Assembly (NCBI RefSeq): GCF_039536325.1
Contig: NZ_BAAAYO010000008.1
Location: 434,001-498,000 of the forward strand
Direction of reading: 5' to 3'
DNA: 64,000 nt
From: Paenibacillus_AB hodogayensis
Lineage (GTDB): Bacteria; Bacillota; Bacilli; Paenibacillales; NBRC-103111
Part shown: piece by piece, positions 1 to 9,128 of the stretch
Position numbering within the stretch: the first letter of the stretch is position 1
Layout of the letters: the number at the start of each line of letters is the position of its first letter
Made by a program: the position numbers and the translations under genes
The notes under the pieces: generated by a model
Told to the model about the DNA's origin: nothing
What the model saw: the letters and a program-made list of their open reading frames with translations, nothing else
Database searches by the model: none

Positions 1-497
1 AGCCCAGTGAACGCATTGTTCAAGTAAGCCGACAGCATGTCCGCATCAAGCGACGCGTCCAACTCGCCCGAGCGCTGCCCTTCGGTAATGATGCCGCGCA
101 GTAGCTCTTCGAAGCCGTTCAAGCCTTCCTTGACCCAAGCTTGGAATTCCTCGTCGTGCAGGGCGAGCTCCACCGCGGTGTTGATCATCAGGCAGCCTCT
201 GGGCGTCCCGTCTTCCCGCTTGATCGTCATCTGCAGCAGCTTGCGGATTGCGTCTTCGGCCGAACCGCTGTTTTTCACGATGCGCGCCGTCCATTGCTGG
301 ATAATGTCGCCGTATCGCTTCAAGGTCTTCATATACAAGGAATGCTTGTCTCCGAAGGTGTCGTACAGGCTCCTTTTGTGAACGCCCATATGAGAAACCA
401 GGTCAGCCATCGATGTCTTCTCATAGCCCTGCTCCCAAAACAAGCGCATCGCTTTAAGCAGCACCGCATCCTCGTCGAACTCCTTGGTTCTGGCCAA
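1..497 (-). CDS. TetR-family transcriptional regulator, C-terminus cut by window edge
   Basis: A ligand-responsive DNA-binding repressor of the TetR family. The visible 165 codons begin MARTKEFDEDAVLLKAMRLF and carry a typical TetR helix-turn-helix: the stretch from about residue 25 to 45 reads SMADLVSHMGVHKRSLYDTF. I chose the TTG start at 497 because AGGAGGTG lies about 7 bases upstream; no ATG gives a better fit. The reading frame is open to base 1, so the C-terminal ligand domain is incomplete. It is divergent from the SLH protein gene and has an imperfect palindrome in its upstream region, which suggests autoregulation. The ligand cannot be told from the sequence. Confidence 0.85.
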   Translation of the reverse strand, partial: MARTKEFDEDAVLLKAMRLFWEQGYEKTSMADLVSHMGVHKRSLYDTFGDKHSLYMKTLKRYGDIIQQWTARIVKNSGSAEDAIRKLLQMTIKREDGTPRGCLMINTAVELALHDEEFQAWVKEGLNGFEELLRGIITEGQRSGELDASLDADMLSAYLNNAFTG

Positions 498-537
498 TCG
501 GGTTCACCTCCTTGTTCCATTTGAATCTTACCATATC

Positions 538-578
538 GAGAACGGTCGGTAAATAATTATTTTGTATCAATCGTTCTC
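538..578. promoter_or_regulatory. Imperfect inverted repeat, candidate TetR operator
   Basis: The arms GAGAACGGTCGGTA (538-551) and TATCAATCGTTCTC (565-578) are inverted copies matching at 11 of 14 positions, centred near 558. On the minus strand a TTTACC / 17 bases / TAAGAT pair overlaps the left arm and could be the TetR promoter. The rest of the 326-base gap up to the SLH gene shows no gene. Confidence 0.4.
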
Positions 579-823
579 ATAAGCGTTGTTCTGGAATAAC
601 CGGTTCCTTCAGAGCTGCGCTCCCGTAAGCCTATTGCGTTATTTGATAAACACTTTGTCGAATAATGAAATTTCGTACGCGCGAAATTAGTTCTTTTGTC
701 TCAATCAAATGGAATAAATTGTTTGGATGTAACGCGATAGCTGCTGTTATGCTTACAATGTCATGATTCGCAATACCTATATCGTCGCGAACATGAATAA
801 ACGAGCGAAGAGGAGCACCCGTT

Positions 824-3800
824 ATGTCCTTATTCACCTCTCCAAAAGCCAGAATCTCCAAACTGGCTTTACTTCTGAGCCTTTTCCTGGTCGTCCTGTC
901 CCTGGCATTGCCTTCGGCAGAAAACCAGGCTTGGGCAAGACCGGCCCCGCCGCCCGATTTTACGGGTCCCGGCACTTGGGCCAACTACACGGCCCCGTCG
1001 ATTTCCGACTCCCCACTCTTCATAACTGCAGCGCCCTCGGGACTTTATGTAACCACCAGGACACTCTCGAACGGAAAAGTATTACGAATTTCCGACAGCG
1101 CAACTGTGACGGATATTACGTACGGCGCTTTTACGCTTTCGCCTTACGGAATCGCCGTGGATCACAATGAGAATGTATACGTTACTGAAACCGCCAACAA
1201 TTCGTTGACCCCAAACAACAAAATACGCAAGCTGACTCACGGCACGAACGTATGGTCCGATATTACATACGGCAAGACATTCCTCAATCCGTTCGGTATC
1301 GGGGTGGACAGTTCCGGTAACGTATACGTGGCCGATGCCCCCTTTCAGAACGGCAGCGGAAAGATTTACAAGTTGGAGGCCCTGGACCCCGGCCACAATT
1401 GGGTAGATATCTCGTATAATTATACGTTCCAAAGGCCGCTCGATATTGCCATAGACAGCAACAATAATGTGTACGTTACCGACGTTAGTCACGTTGGAAG
1501 TTCAGGCAAGATTGTACAACTTACGCCGGGCGCAACTACTTGGAGCGAGATCCCTTTTACTTCAAACACCATGGGTGTGCCATACTTCTTAACCGTCGAT
1601 TCGTACGACAATTTGTATGCCACCCAAGTAACGGACGGTAAAGTGTTCCAATTGAAGTCCGGCTCGTCCGACTGGGTGCAAATAGCCTCGTTGGAAAATA
1701 CGCCGCTTATGGACATTGCGGTCGACAGCCGCGGTGCGGTCTTTGCTCTGAACAACAGCATGTTTACCAAAAATATCCTTCAATTGAAGGCAGGTCTTCA
1801 TTACGACGGCAACGACAGCACAGACGGCACCCTGCCGTCTCATGTTTCTCTGCACAATGTCGGGGAGACGGTCACCGTCTTGGGCAACACCGGCGAGCTG
1901 GTTAAGACCGGCTTCAAATTCGGCGGCTGGAATACCGCGGCCAATGTAACCGGGACGACTTACGCGCCGGGCGACTCCGTCACCTTGACGCAAAGTCTGA
2001 AGCTATTCGCGATTTGGAAGCCGATCGGTACGGTGACTTACGTCGGAAATGGAAGTACGGGCGGAACCGTTCCGGTCGATTCCACGCAGTACGATCCGGG
2101 CCAATCCGCTATCGTAGCCGACAATTCGGGCAGTCTGACCCGAACCGGCTATACGTTCGCCGGTTGGAACACATCGCCCATCGGCCTCGGCACGCCTTAC
2201 TCGCCGGGTAGTGCGCTGCCCCTGACGGGCAATGCGACCCTGTACGCCGTGTGGCTCCCGCTGCCGTCGTATACCGTATCCTACGCAGCCGGTCAGGGCG
2301 GTACGATTCAAGGCGTTGCCAGCGAGAACGTCTACGTCGGCAGCAAACCGACATCCGTTCCGACAGCGACGCCAGACTCGGGTTACGTGTTCCTCGGCTG
2401 GAGCAGCGACGGAGGAACGACGCTGCTGACTTCGCAGCAGGTGGCCGATACGTCTCCTACCGGCCCTATCGTCTATACGGCCTACTTCCAGCCGCCGGTT
2501 TATTTGACGGGTATTACGCTGGACATCGATGCCTACACGCTTGTAGTCGGACAAACGCATCAGACGGTCGCGAACGCGGTCTATTCGGATCGCAGCATCG
2601 TTCCTCTTTCGGCGGGCGTTACCTACTCGTCGGATAATCCGGCTGTCGCAGACGTAACTCCGCAAGGGCTGGTTACGGCTCTCGAGCGGGGGCAAACAGT
2701 CATTACTGCGACTTACAGGGAAAAGCAAGCTCAGGTTACCGTGACTGTGTCGCCTTTGCCCGCTTCGGGATTGACTGTTACTTCGAGCGATCCGAGCGGA
2801 ACGGGCTTTGACGGAAATACGACGATTGCCGTAGCCGAGCCCGTCGGAGAGGGGCTTCAACGCCTGTTCTTTAATTTCGGCTCGGGCAGCGTAACGGTGC
2901 CTTATGTCGGCGACGCATTGACCGGATATGCCGCTCTGCCGGCAAACGGCCTGCTGCGAGCGGCAAACGGCGATAAAATCGGCGTAGCCGACGTTGATGC
3001 GAACGGCAAAGCGATCAAATTCGGCTTTACGGTCGCGAAAGTGGCAGACGAGCCTGTATCGGACGACAATACCGTCGGCGGACCGGGAGGCGGCTCCTCC
3101 TCTCCTTCCGGACCAAACGTTCCGTCGCAGCCGCGTGAAGAGAATGTAGACGTTCTCGTCAACGGTAAAGCGGAAAGCGCGGGCAAGGCGACGACAACGG
3201 AATCGAACGGCGTCCGGACGACTTCGGTGCTGATCGATCCGAACAAGCTGCAAGCGAAGCTGGATGCGGAAGGCAAGCATGCGGTCGTCACGATTCCGGT
3301 TCAGTCGACCTCCAACGTTATCGTCGGAGAACTGAGCGGGCTTACGGTTAAAAATATGGAAACGGCGGATGCGACGCTCGTGCTGCAAACGCCCAAAGGC
3401 TCCTACTCGTTGCCGGCTTCGCAAATCGACATCGGCTCGGTATTGGCCAAGCTCGGCGACTCTGTAAAGCTCGAAGATATTAAAGTACGGATTGCGATCG
3501 CCGAGACGCCCGCTGCAATGAACAGCGTCATCCAAGAAGCGGCGGACAAATCCGGCTTTACCGTAATGGCGCCGTCCCTAGACTTCGTCGTTACGGTCGA
3601 GCTCCAGGGCAAAACGGTGGAACTTAACGACTTCAGCGCCTATGTCGAGCGCACAATCGCTCTTCCGCAGCAAGTCGACCCGAACAAAATTACAACCGGG
3701 GTCGTTATCGATCCGGACGGCACCGTTCGGCATGTGCCGACAAAGGTCGTCAACAAGGACGGCAGTTCCTTCGCCGTCATCAACAGCTTGACCAACAGCT

Positions 3801-4390
3801 CCTACTCGGTTGTCTGGCACCCGCTAGCCTTTGCCGACGTCGAGAAGCATTGGTCCAAGGAAGCCGTGAACGATATGGGCTCGCGTATGGTGGTCAACGG
3901 CGTGAGCGACGCGTCGTTCCGTCCCGATGCGAACATCACGCGCGCCGAATTCGCGGCCATCGTCGTACGCGGTCTCGGCTTGAAGCTCGACAAGAAGTCC
4001 GCTTCGTTCTCGGACGTAGCCGCCGACGCGTGGTACGCCGGAGCCGTGCAAGCAGCAGCGGCCAACGGCTTGGTCGCCGGATTCGAAGACGGCACCTTCC
4101 GCCCGAACGACGCCATTACGCGGGAACAAGCGATGACGATCGTCGCCAAGGCGATGAAGCGTACCGGCCTCGCCGACAAGATCGGCCCAGTCAACCCGGC
4201 TTCGACGCTCGCGGCATTCGCCGACGGCGCGTCTTCCGCCGATTGGGCGAAAGACGGCATCGCCGGTGCGGTGAAGGCGGGACTCGTGTCCGGACGCGAC
4301 AACGGTATGCTGTCGCCAAAAGCTTCCGTCACCCGCGCCGAAGTGGCGACGCTTATCCAGCGTCTGCTGCAAAAATCCGGATTGATCTGA
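824..4390 (+). CDS. S-layer homology domain surface protein with NHL-like propeller, InlB-type and Big_2 repeats
   Basis: A secreted 1188-residue cell-surface protein. A signal peptide occupies about residues 1-38 (hydrophobic run LALLLSLFLVVLSLALPSA). Residues 45-310 are repeats of the type 'GIAVDHNENVYVTE', like NHL/SMP-30 beta-propeller blades. Residues 325-560 hold three Listeria-Bacteroides (InlB B) repeats ending in GGWN, AGWN or GWSS followed by AIW, AVW or AYF. Next comes a Big_2-like Ig domain (about 563-645), a Gly/Ser/Pro linker near 750, and three SLH domains from about 1003 to the end (FADVEKHW, FSDVAADAW, FADGASSADW), which in this family bind pyruvylated wall polysaccharide. 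GAGGAG upstream of ATG 824 supports the start. It ends at a strong terminator. Its ligand is unknown. Confidence 0.9.
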   Translation: MSLFTSPKARISKLALLLSLFLVVLSLALPSAENQAWARPAPPPDFTGPGTWANYTAPSISDSPLFITAAPSGLYVTTRTLSNGKVLRISDSATVTDITYGAFTLSPYGIAVDHNENVYVTETANNSLTPNNKIRKLTHGTNVWSDITYGKTFLNPFGIGVDSSGNVYVADAPFQNGSGKIYKLEALDPGHNWVDISYNYTFQRPLDIAIDSNNNVYVTDVSHVGSSGKIVQLTPGATTWSEIPFTSNTMGVPYFLTVDSYDNLYATQVTDGKVFQLKSGSSDWVQIASLENTPLMDIAVDSRGAVFALNNSMFTKNILQLKAGLHYDGNDSTDGTLPSHVSLHNVGETVTVLGNTGELVKTGFKFGGWNTAANVTGTTYAPGDSVTLTQSLKLFAIWKPIGTVTYVGNGSTGGTVPVDSTQYDPGQSAIVADNSGSLTRTGYTFAGWNTSPIGLGTPYSPGSALPLTGNATLYAVWLPLPSYTVSYAAGQGGTIQGVASENVYVGSKPTSVPTATPDSGYVFLGWSSDGGTTLLTSQQVADTSPTGPIVYTAYFQPPVYLTGITLDIDAYTLVVGQTHQTVANAVYSDRSIVPLSAGVTYSSDNPAVADVTPQGLVTALERGQTVITATYREKQAQVTVTVSPLPASGLTVTSSDPSGTGFDGNTTIAVAEPVGEGLQRLFFNFGSGSVTVPYVGDALTGYAALPANGLLRAANGDKIGVADVDANGKAIKFGFTVAKVADEPVSDDNTVGGPGGGSSSPSGPNVPSQPREENVDVLVNGKAESAGKATTTESNGVRTTSVLIDPNKLQAKLDAEGKHAVVTIPVQSTSNVIVGELSGLTVKNMETADATLVLQTPKGSYSLPASQIDIGSVLAKLGDSVKLEDIKVRIAIAETPAAMNSVIQEAADKSGFTVMAPSLDFVVTVELQGKTVELNDFSAYVERTIALPQQVDPNKITTGVVIDPDGTVRHVPTKVVNKDGSSFAVINSLTNSSYSVVWHPLAFADVEKHWSKEAVNDMGSRMVVNGVSDASFRPDANITRAEFAAIVVRGLGLKLDKKSASFSDVAADAWYAGAVQAAAANGLVAGFEDGTFRPNDAITREQAMTIVAKAMKRTGLADKIGPVNPASTLAAFADGASSADWAKDGIAGAVKAGLVSGRDNGMLSPKASVTRAEVATLIQRLLQKSGLI

Positions 4391-4413
4391 AAAAAGCCGT
4401 AATCTGAAGAAAG

Positions 4414-4453
4414 AACGCCGGATCGCCTCCTCTTGGGGCGGTCGGGCGTTTTG
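4414..4453 (+). terminator. Rho-independent terminator after the SLH gene
   Basis: Arms 4414-4430 and 4435-4450 pair over about 15 positions with one mismatch and two G-U pairs, then a short T run. It lies between convergent genes and could serve both. Confidence 0.75.
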
Positions 4454-4482
4454 TTCGCGAAGGCGTTGTTTTCGGGCGCGCC

Positions 4483-5067
4483 TCAGCGTGACAAAGCCCG
4501 AATGTCCTTGACCATCTGCTTATACGGCGTCTCCTGCCCGTCGTAGCGCGAGACAACCGTACCCGTTTGGTCGATCAAATAAAACGAGGTGCCGTGAATG
4601 ACCTGATCGGATTCGCCATCCTTTTGGACCGCGGCTTTGAAGCTGCTGCGCGAAAAGCTTTGGATTTCCGGGAACGAATAGCCCGTCAAGCCGCGCCAGT
4701 TCGACCAATCCTCGGTAAACTTGCCGATATACGTCTTCAAGGCGTCCGGCGTGTCATTCTCCGGATCGACGGAAAACGATACGAGCTGGGCTTGAACGCC
4801 GGCTTGTTTCAGCTCGCTCTGCAGCTTGGCCATATTGGCCGTCAACGTCGGACACACCGTCGTGCAATGCGTGAAGATGAAATCGGCCACCCACACTTTC
4901 CCCTTCAAATCATCGAGCGCATAGGGCTGTCCGGTCTGATCGGTAAACCGGAACGGCTCCACCGTGTAATTCAATTGGCTCGGTTTGCCGCCTCCGCCGC
5001 ATGCGACAAGTCCAAGCGCGCATGCCAGCAGCAGCGCTGCGGCCATCCATCTTCGTCTATACTTCAT
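4483..5067 (-). CDS. SCO1/SenC/PrrC-family copper chaperone lipoprotein
   Basis: A membrane-anchored thioredoxin-fold protein of the SCO family, which inserts copper into the CuA centre of cytochrome c oxidase on the outer face of the membrane. The sequence has a lipoprotein signal with lipobox LVAC (Cys 23), the copper ligands in CTTVC (Cys 68 and 72) and a conserved His near 158 (VIHGTSF), so all three metal ligands are present. I prefer the second ATG at 5067, since AAAGGA lies 9 bases before it but only 3 before the ATG at 5073. The next gene on the same strand upstream encodes a YtkA/FixH-like lipoprotein, so the two probably act together. No oxidase subunit genes are in the window. Confidence 0.88.
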   Translation of the reverse strand: MKYRRRWMAAALLLACALGLVACGGGGKPSQLNYTVEPFRFTDQTGQPYALDDLKGKVWVADFIFTHCTTVCPTLTANMAKLQSELKQAGVQAQLVSFSVDPENDTPDALKTYIGKFTEDWSNWRGLTGYSFPEIQSFSRSSFKAAVQKDGESDQVIHGTSFYLIDQTGTVVSRYDGQETPYKQMVKDIRALSR

Positions 5068-5113
5068 TGCCATTCATCCTTTCTGTGCCTGTCAGCCGCG
5101 TGGCTTGGCGCGC

Positions 5114-5587
5114 TCAATGGTACGTGCTCTTGTCGGGGTCGGCTTCCGCCTTGGCGATGTCTTCCGCCGATACTTGCCCTACGACCAGTTGACGGCGCGG
5201 CATGCTGTGCATATTCCAACCGTTGGCGTGCGCGACGACGTAGTAGATGCCGTCGGAGGGGAACGTCGTCTCCACGGCGTATACGCCGTCGCCTTGATGC
5301 TTGCCCGCGATCGTCCGGTGCTTCGTCTCCCCGCGTTTCCACAATTCGAAATCGACCTTTTTGGCATCGTCGACCGCTTCCCCCGCCTGCGTAATTCGCG
5401 CTTCGACCTTAACCGGCTTTCCCGACGTCAGCGTCTCGGGAACCGTCCGGATCATCACCTGGATAATTTCCGCCACCCCGTCGCCGTCTACAGCGCCGGA
5501 AGGAGCGGAAGCGCATCCCCCCAAAGCGGCTATACCGACAGCCGCCAGCAGCACGAGCGCCGCCGCGCCCCTTTGCATCTTCTTCAA
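5114..5587 (-). CDS. FixH/YtkA-like secreted lipoprotein
   Basis: A 157-residue lipoprotein (signal MKKMQRGAAALVLLAAVGIA, lipobox LGGC with Cys 25) with one YtkA-like beta-sandwich. Near the end is HANGWNMHSM, a His/Met-rich stretch that could bind copper. Start is TTG 5587, with AAAGGA about 9 bases upstream. It lies 46 bases before the SCO gene on the same strand and the two are probably co-transcribed. A role in oxidase copper assembly is inferred from this pairing. Confidence 0.75.
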   Translation of the reverse strand: MKKMQRGAAALVLLAAVGIAALGGCASAPSGAVDGDGVAEIIQVMIRTVPETLTSGKPVKVEARITQAGEAVDDAKKVDFELWKRGETKHRTIAGKHQGDGVYAVETTFPSDGIYYVVAHANGWNMHSMPRRQLVVGQVSAEDIAKAEADPDKSTYH

Positions 5588-5826
5588 CTCGGCACGTCCT
5601 TTCTAAATGTCATTGAACCATCTCCCGCCTCTAAAGCGTTAAAGCGATATGACGCTTACATCAGCAGACAATTGTGTTGCAGCGTCCCGCTTTGCCGGAG
5701 GCTATTTGATTGTAGCAATACGGTCGGGGCAGACGGATGACTACTAAGTGCTAGAGATGTTACCGATTGATGAACGATGGGGAAAAACAAGGGGATCGCG
5801 GAAGCCGTAACGGGTGCAACGAACAG

Positions 5827-5867
5827 AAAAAAGACGACTCTGCGCCGCCGCGCAAAACCGCCTCGTC
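5827..5867 (-). terminator. Possible terminator in the gap 5588-5912
   Basis: On the minus strand GACGA ... TCGTC enclose a GC-rich interior and are followed by six Ts, downstream of the marR stop. The interior pairing is poor, so this is tentative. I see no gene in the remaining bases of 5588-5912. Confidence 0.35.
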
Positions 5868-5912
5868 ATTGCTCATCCATTCATAAACCGTCTGTCGGCA
5901 AAATGCATTTCC

Positions 5913-6407
5913 TCATTCCGGCGCTCTGCCGCCGTAGTGATCGGACAACGTTTGCAGAAACCTTAGAATAGCGCTCAGCTCCGTCTCCGAGAAGCTGCCC
6001 ATAAGCTGCAACAACCGCTGTTTCTCCCGCTCGTGCAGCTTTTCGTGCAGTTCGAACACGCGCTTGCCTTTGGCCGCCAAGCTGAAAAATACTTCCTTCC
6101 GGTTATCGTTCAACTGGCTCCGCTTGATGTATCCGTCCTCCAGCAGCTTGGCGCTGATTTTGGTAATGCTCGCCTTCGACAAGCTCAGTTTCTCCGCAAT
6201 GGTCGTATTGTTAATCGGTTCATAGCGGCCGATACAGTCCACGACGTGCACGCTGGTCAAATTTTTCGGAACGGTCGACAGCCCCAGCTCTTGCGCTAGC
6301 CGGGTAAACTGGTCCCGCTCCATCTCGAACGTTTGTTCGCTCAGATGCGCAAAATGGACAACCTGCGCTTGAACGAGCCGCCGAAGCATGTCAACGGAAT
6401 TAGTCAT
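5913..6407 (-). CDS. MarR-family transcriptional regulator
   Basis: A 164-residue winged-helix regulator. The MarR fold is clear: TTIAEKLSLSKASITKISAK around residues 68-87 is the recognition helix region, followed by the wing with DNRKEVFFSLAAKGK. MarR proteins usually repress their own gene and a neighbouring efflux or detoxification gene and release DNA on binding phenolic ligands or on oxidation. A perfect 7+7 palindrome lies 20 bases upstream of its ATG. The LysE-type exporter upstream on the same strand is a possible second target. Confidence 0.9.
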   Translation of the reverse strand: MTNSVDMLRRLVQAQVVHFAHLSEQTFEMERDQFTRLAQELGLSTVPKNLTSVHVVDCIGRYEPINNTTIAEKLSLSKASITKISAKLLEDGYIKRSQLNDNRKEVFFSLAAKGKRVFELHEKLHEREKQRLLQLMGSFSETELSAILRFLQTLSDHYGGRAPE

Positions 6408-6426
6408 TTCATACCCCTTGTTTATC

Positions 6427-6451
6427 TTTCAAGAATCTTGAAACCATTTTA
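6427..6451 (-). promoter_or_regulatory. Perfect palindrome and -10 box upstream of marR
   Basis: TTTCAAG-AAT-CTTGAAA (6427-6443) has perfect arms. A TAAAAT -10 box on the minus strand sits at 6446-6451, so the palindrome lies just downstream of it where a bound repressor would block transcription. No good -35 box is visible. Confidence 0.55.
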
Positions 6452-6614
6452 GCACAAACCTCTTCCGATTCCGAGTTACATACGTCGATGCCAGCCACAG
6501 CCCGAGCTCTTCCTGATTCCGAACCGGCAGCGGCTCCGCGAGACGGGCTACCTTGGAGAAGCTGCCTCCGGACATCGACGCATGACGCGGGCGGCATCAT
6601 CTGCGCCCCTGGCC

Positions 6615-7238
6615 TTACTTTTCGCTCAAGGCGATTTTGAGTCCGATCGCCGCGAGCAGCGTGCCTTGAATGTAATTCAGCCTTCTGGAGATCGCCGGGC
6701 TTTTGGTCAACAGACCGCGCACTTTTTCCGAAAAATAACTGATGGCCGCAAAAATGACCATAGCCTGGACGATAAACACCATCCCGAGGACAAGCATCTG
6801 AACGGGCACGCGGCCGGCGGCGTGATCGACAAACTGAGGCAATAATGCCAGGAAAAACAACGATACCTTCGGGTTCAAAACGTTCATCAGGATGCCTTTT
6901 CTATACAAAGCGCGAACCTGCAGCGGCTGCTGGCCGTTCAAGACTAGTCCGGACTCCTTGTCCCGAAACGATTTCCACGCCAAAAACAACAAGTAGGCCG
7001 CTCCGGCATATTTTACGATTTCAAAAGCGACGGCAGATTGATACACGATTGCGGAAATCCCGAGCGCGGCGGCAGCCACATGCACGATTAACCCCGTGCA
7101 CAACCCCAATGTCGTGACGATCCCGGCTTTCCTGCCTTGCGAGATGCTCTGCGCCAGTACGAACAAATTGTCCGGGCCCGGCATGACCGTCAACAGAACG
7201 GCCACTCCCAGAAAAGAGGCGATGGCGATAAAATCCAC
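6615..7238 (-). CDS. LysE/RhtB-family amino-acid or metabolite exporter
   Basis: A 207-residue inner-membrane exporter with about six hydrophobic segments. The family signature VMPGPDNLFVLAQSISQGRK is near the N-terminus, and NPKVSLFFLALLPQFVD is typical of the fourth segment. I chose GTG at 7238, because AGGAG lies 9 bases upstream and the residues before it do not look like LysE. It is divergent from the AraC regulator at 7313 and downstream of no obvious partner on its own strand. Substrate unknown; the family exports amino acids or homoserine lactone. Confidence 0.85.
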   Translation of the reverse strand: MDFIAIASFLGVAVLLTVMPGPDNLFVLAQSISQGRKAGIVTTLGLCTGLIVHVAAAALGISAIVYQSAVAFEIVKYAGAAYLLFLAWKSFRDKESGLVLNGQQPLQVRALYRKGILMNVLNPKVSLFFLALLPQFVDHAAGRVPVQMLVLGMVFIVQAMVIFAAISYFSEKVRGLLTKSPAISRRLNYIQGTLLAAIGLKIALSEK

Positions 7239-7312
7239 TTGTCTCAGCTCCTGTACGAAAGATTTGACGTTTGCTATGATAGATGGTAGAGAACGATAAG
7301 GGAGTAAGCGAG

Positions 7313-8026
7313 ATGGACACATTCACACAACTTATAGCCGAGCGACGAACCTATACCGATGCTCCATGCACGCATTCCCACGCCCATGCCCAATTGATTA
7401 TACCACTTCAGGGCGAACTTTCTATCCGCACCGGGGCGCAAGATTTGCGGATGGATCAGGAAACGTTGTTTTTTGTGCCTCCGGAATGCGAGCATACCTA
7501 CTATTCCGCGGCGCGCAACGAGTTTCTCGTTCTGGATATTCCGCGCCATATGATGTCTTCGAACGGACTATCCAACGACGGAGTTCCTTATTCATTAAAC
7601 AAGCAGTGGAAAGGGATTCGCTATCTGATCCTGAATGAAATGGACCGGCCTTCTTTGCACGGCCCCGCTCTGACAGAGCTGTTTCCTTATATCTCGCATT
7701 GCCTGCTTCAGGACCGTCTGCCGGCATCGATCCGGTACATCCACGAGCATTATCAGGAGCCGTTGACGGTACAACAGTTGGCCTCGCTGGAGCACTACAA
7801 CCGTTCTTATTACGCGGACTGGTTTTGGAAGCAGACAGGTAAAACCCCCACCGCCTATATCCAGGAAGTGCGTCTCCGCAAAGCGAAGGAATTGCTCCGT
7901 ACGACCAGCCTTTCCATTTTGCACATCGCCATTCAAGTCGGTTTGGAGCATCAATCTTCCTTGACGCGTTTGTTTCAAAAATACGAGCACGTTACGCCAA
8001 GCGAATACCGCCGGATGCCGTCCTGA
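7313..8026 (+). CDS. AraC-family transcriptional regulator with N-terminal cupin
   Basis: A 237-residue regulator. The N-terminal cupin has a histidine-rich start (CTHSHAHAQLIIPLQGEL) and probably binds a small ligand or metal. The C-terminal 100 residues form two helix-turn-helix units (LTVQQLASLEHYNRSYYADW, then SILHIAIQVGLEHQSSLTRL) ending in the family motif TPSEYRR. ATG 7313 is preceded by AAGGGAG at 8 bases. It reads towards the EamA transporter 104 bases downstream, the usual layout in which an AraC protein controls an adjacent efflux pump. Confidence 0.88.
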   Translation: MDTFTQLIAERRTYTDAPCTHSHAHAQLIIPLQGELSIRTGAQDLRMDQETLFFVPPECEHTYYSAARNEFLVLDIPRHMMSSNGLSNDGVPYSLNKQWKGIRYLILNEMDRPSLHGPALTELFPYISHCLLQDRLPASIRYIHEHYQEPLTVQQLASLEHYNRSYYADWFWKQTGKTPTAYIQEVRLRKAKELLRTTSLSILHIAIQVGLEHQSSLTRLFQKYEHVTPSEYRRMPS

Positions 8027-8130
8027 CGACATCCGGTTAAAAACATATGCCGTTCGGTAAAAACCCGCCTACCTGCAACGGGTACAATTAAGAAAAGAAT
8101 TTTTTATTTTCTTTTTTGAAGGAGCGGCAA

Positions 8131-9021
8131 ATGGAAACGGTACTGGGCTTGTTTTTTACACTTTTATGGTCGTCTGCGGCAATCGCGACGAAATTCGGCC
8201 TGCATTCGGCCACCCCTCTGGCATTGGCGACCTCCCGCTTCCTGCTGGCGGGAGGCTTGCTGCTGACGTATGCGTATGTGTTCAAGAGAACCTATCGATG
8301 GCCGCGGGCCAACGAATGGGGACCGCTCGTCGTGTTGGGCGTCTTGAATACGACGCTTTATTTGGGCGCGACCTTCTGGGCATTGAATTATGTATCGGCA
8401 GGCTTGTTTAATCTGTTTGTAACCACGAATCCGTTTCTGGTTGCATGCCTGTCTTACGTTTGGCTAAAACGGCGCATTGCGGCCAGAGAGTGGTTGGGGA
8501 TGGGCGTTGCGGCGATCGGACTGCTCCTAGCCACATGGCCGTCGATCTTGAGCGGCAAAGCGACGATAGGCGGTTTTATCGTATTGGGCGTGGGCATGGC
8601 ATCCATGGCGATTGGAAGCGTTTATTTCAAAAAGGCGAATATCGGGCTGCCGAGTATCGTGATCAATGCCTGGCAGCTGTCGATCGGCGGCATCGTTACG
8701 ATCCCGGTTGCCTTTATGCTGGAGAAAGAAACGTTTGTATTTCGGCTGGATTCCTATTTGGCGGGATCGCTGATCTGGCTCGTATTCGTGATTTCGATCG
8801 GCACGATGCTGCTTTGGTTTTATTTGCTCCGACGGGATGCGGTAAAAGCCAACAACTGGCTGTTTATGACGCCTATTTTCGGCTATATGCTGGCCGCGCT
8901 TTTTCTGGACGAAGCGGTTACCCGGTTTGATCTCGCGGCTACCGTATTCGTTATTACGGGCTTGCTGCTGTCCGGCAATATTGCCTTTCGCCGCACAGAC
9001 AAGCGATCGAAGCGGCCTTGA
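8131..9021 (+). CDS. EamA-family (DMT superfamily) transporter
   Basis: A 296-residue integral membrane protein with about ten hydrophobic segments in two EamA repeats (first from the N-terminus, second from about residue 145). Members export amino acids, purines or drugs. ATG 8131 follows AAGGAG at 7 bases; a TTG at 8116 is less likely. It is complete, unlike the broken EamA copy at 15929. It is probably regulated by the AraC protein just upstream, and it may be read through into the sulfatase gene 107 bases downstream. Confidence 0.88.
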   Translation: METVLGLFFTLLWSSAAIATKFGLHSATPLALATSRFLLAGGLLLTYAYVFKRTYRWPRANEWGPLVVLGVLNTTLYLGATFWALNYVSAGLFNLFVTTNPFLVACLSYVWLKRRIAAREWLGMGVAAIGLLLATWPSILSGKATIGGFIVLGVGMASMAIGSVYFKKANIGLPSIVINAWQLSIGGIVTIPVAFMLEKETFVFRLDSYLAGSLIWLVFVISIGTMLLWFYLLRRDAVKANNWLFMTPIFGYMLAALFLDEAVTRFDLAATVFVITGLLLSGNIAFRRTDKRSKRP

Positions 9022-9128
9022 CGGGCCGCACGGGGCGAGTTATCGGCAGCTTGCCGTCTTCGAATACACGTTATGCGACTATCCGGATACGTCAATGCAT
9101 ATTCTGGGAGAAACATGATACCCGGGAT

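Noticed and set aside
2003..3535. 510-codon minus-strand frame inside the SLH gene
   Set aside because: Arg-rich shadow frame of a GC-biased gene; no family features and no ribosome binding site.
6409..6600. 63-codon minus-strand frame between lysE and marR
   Set aside because: It covers the marR promoter and palindrome and has no ribosome binding site or family match.
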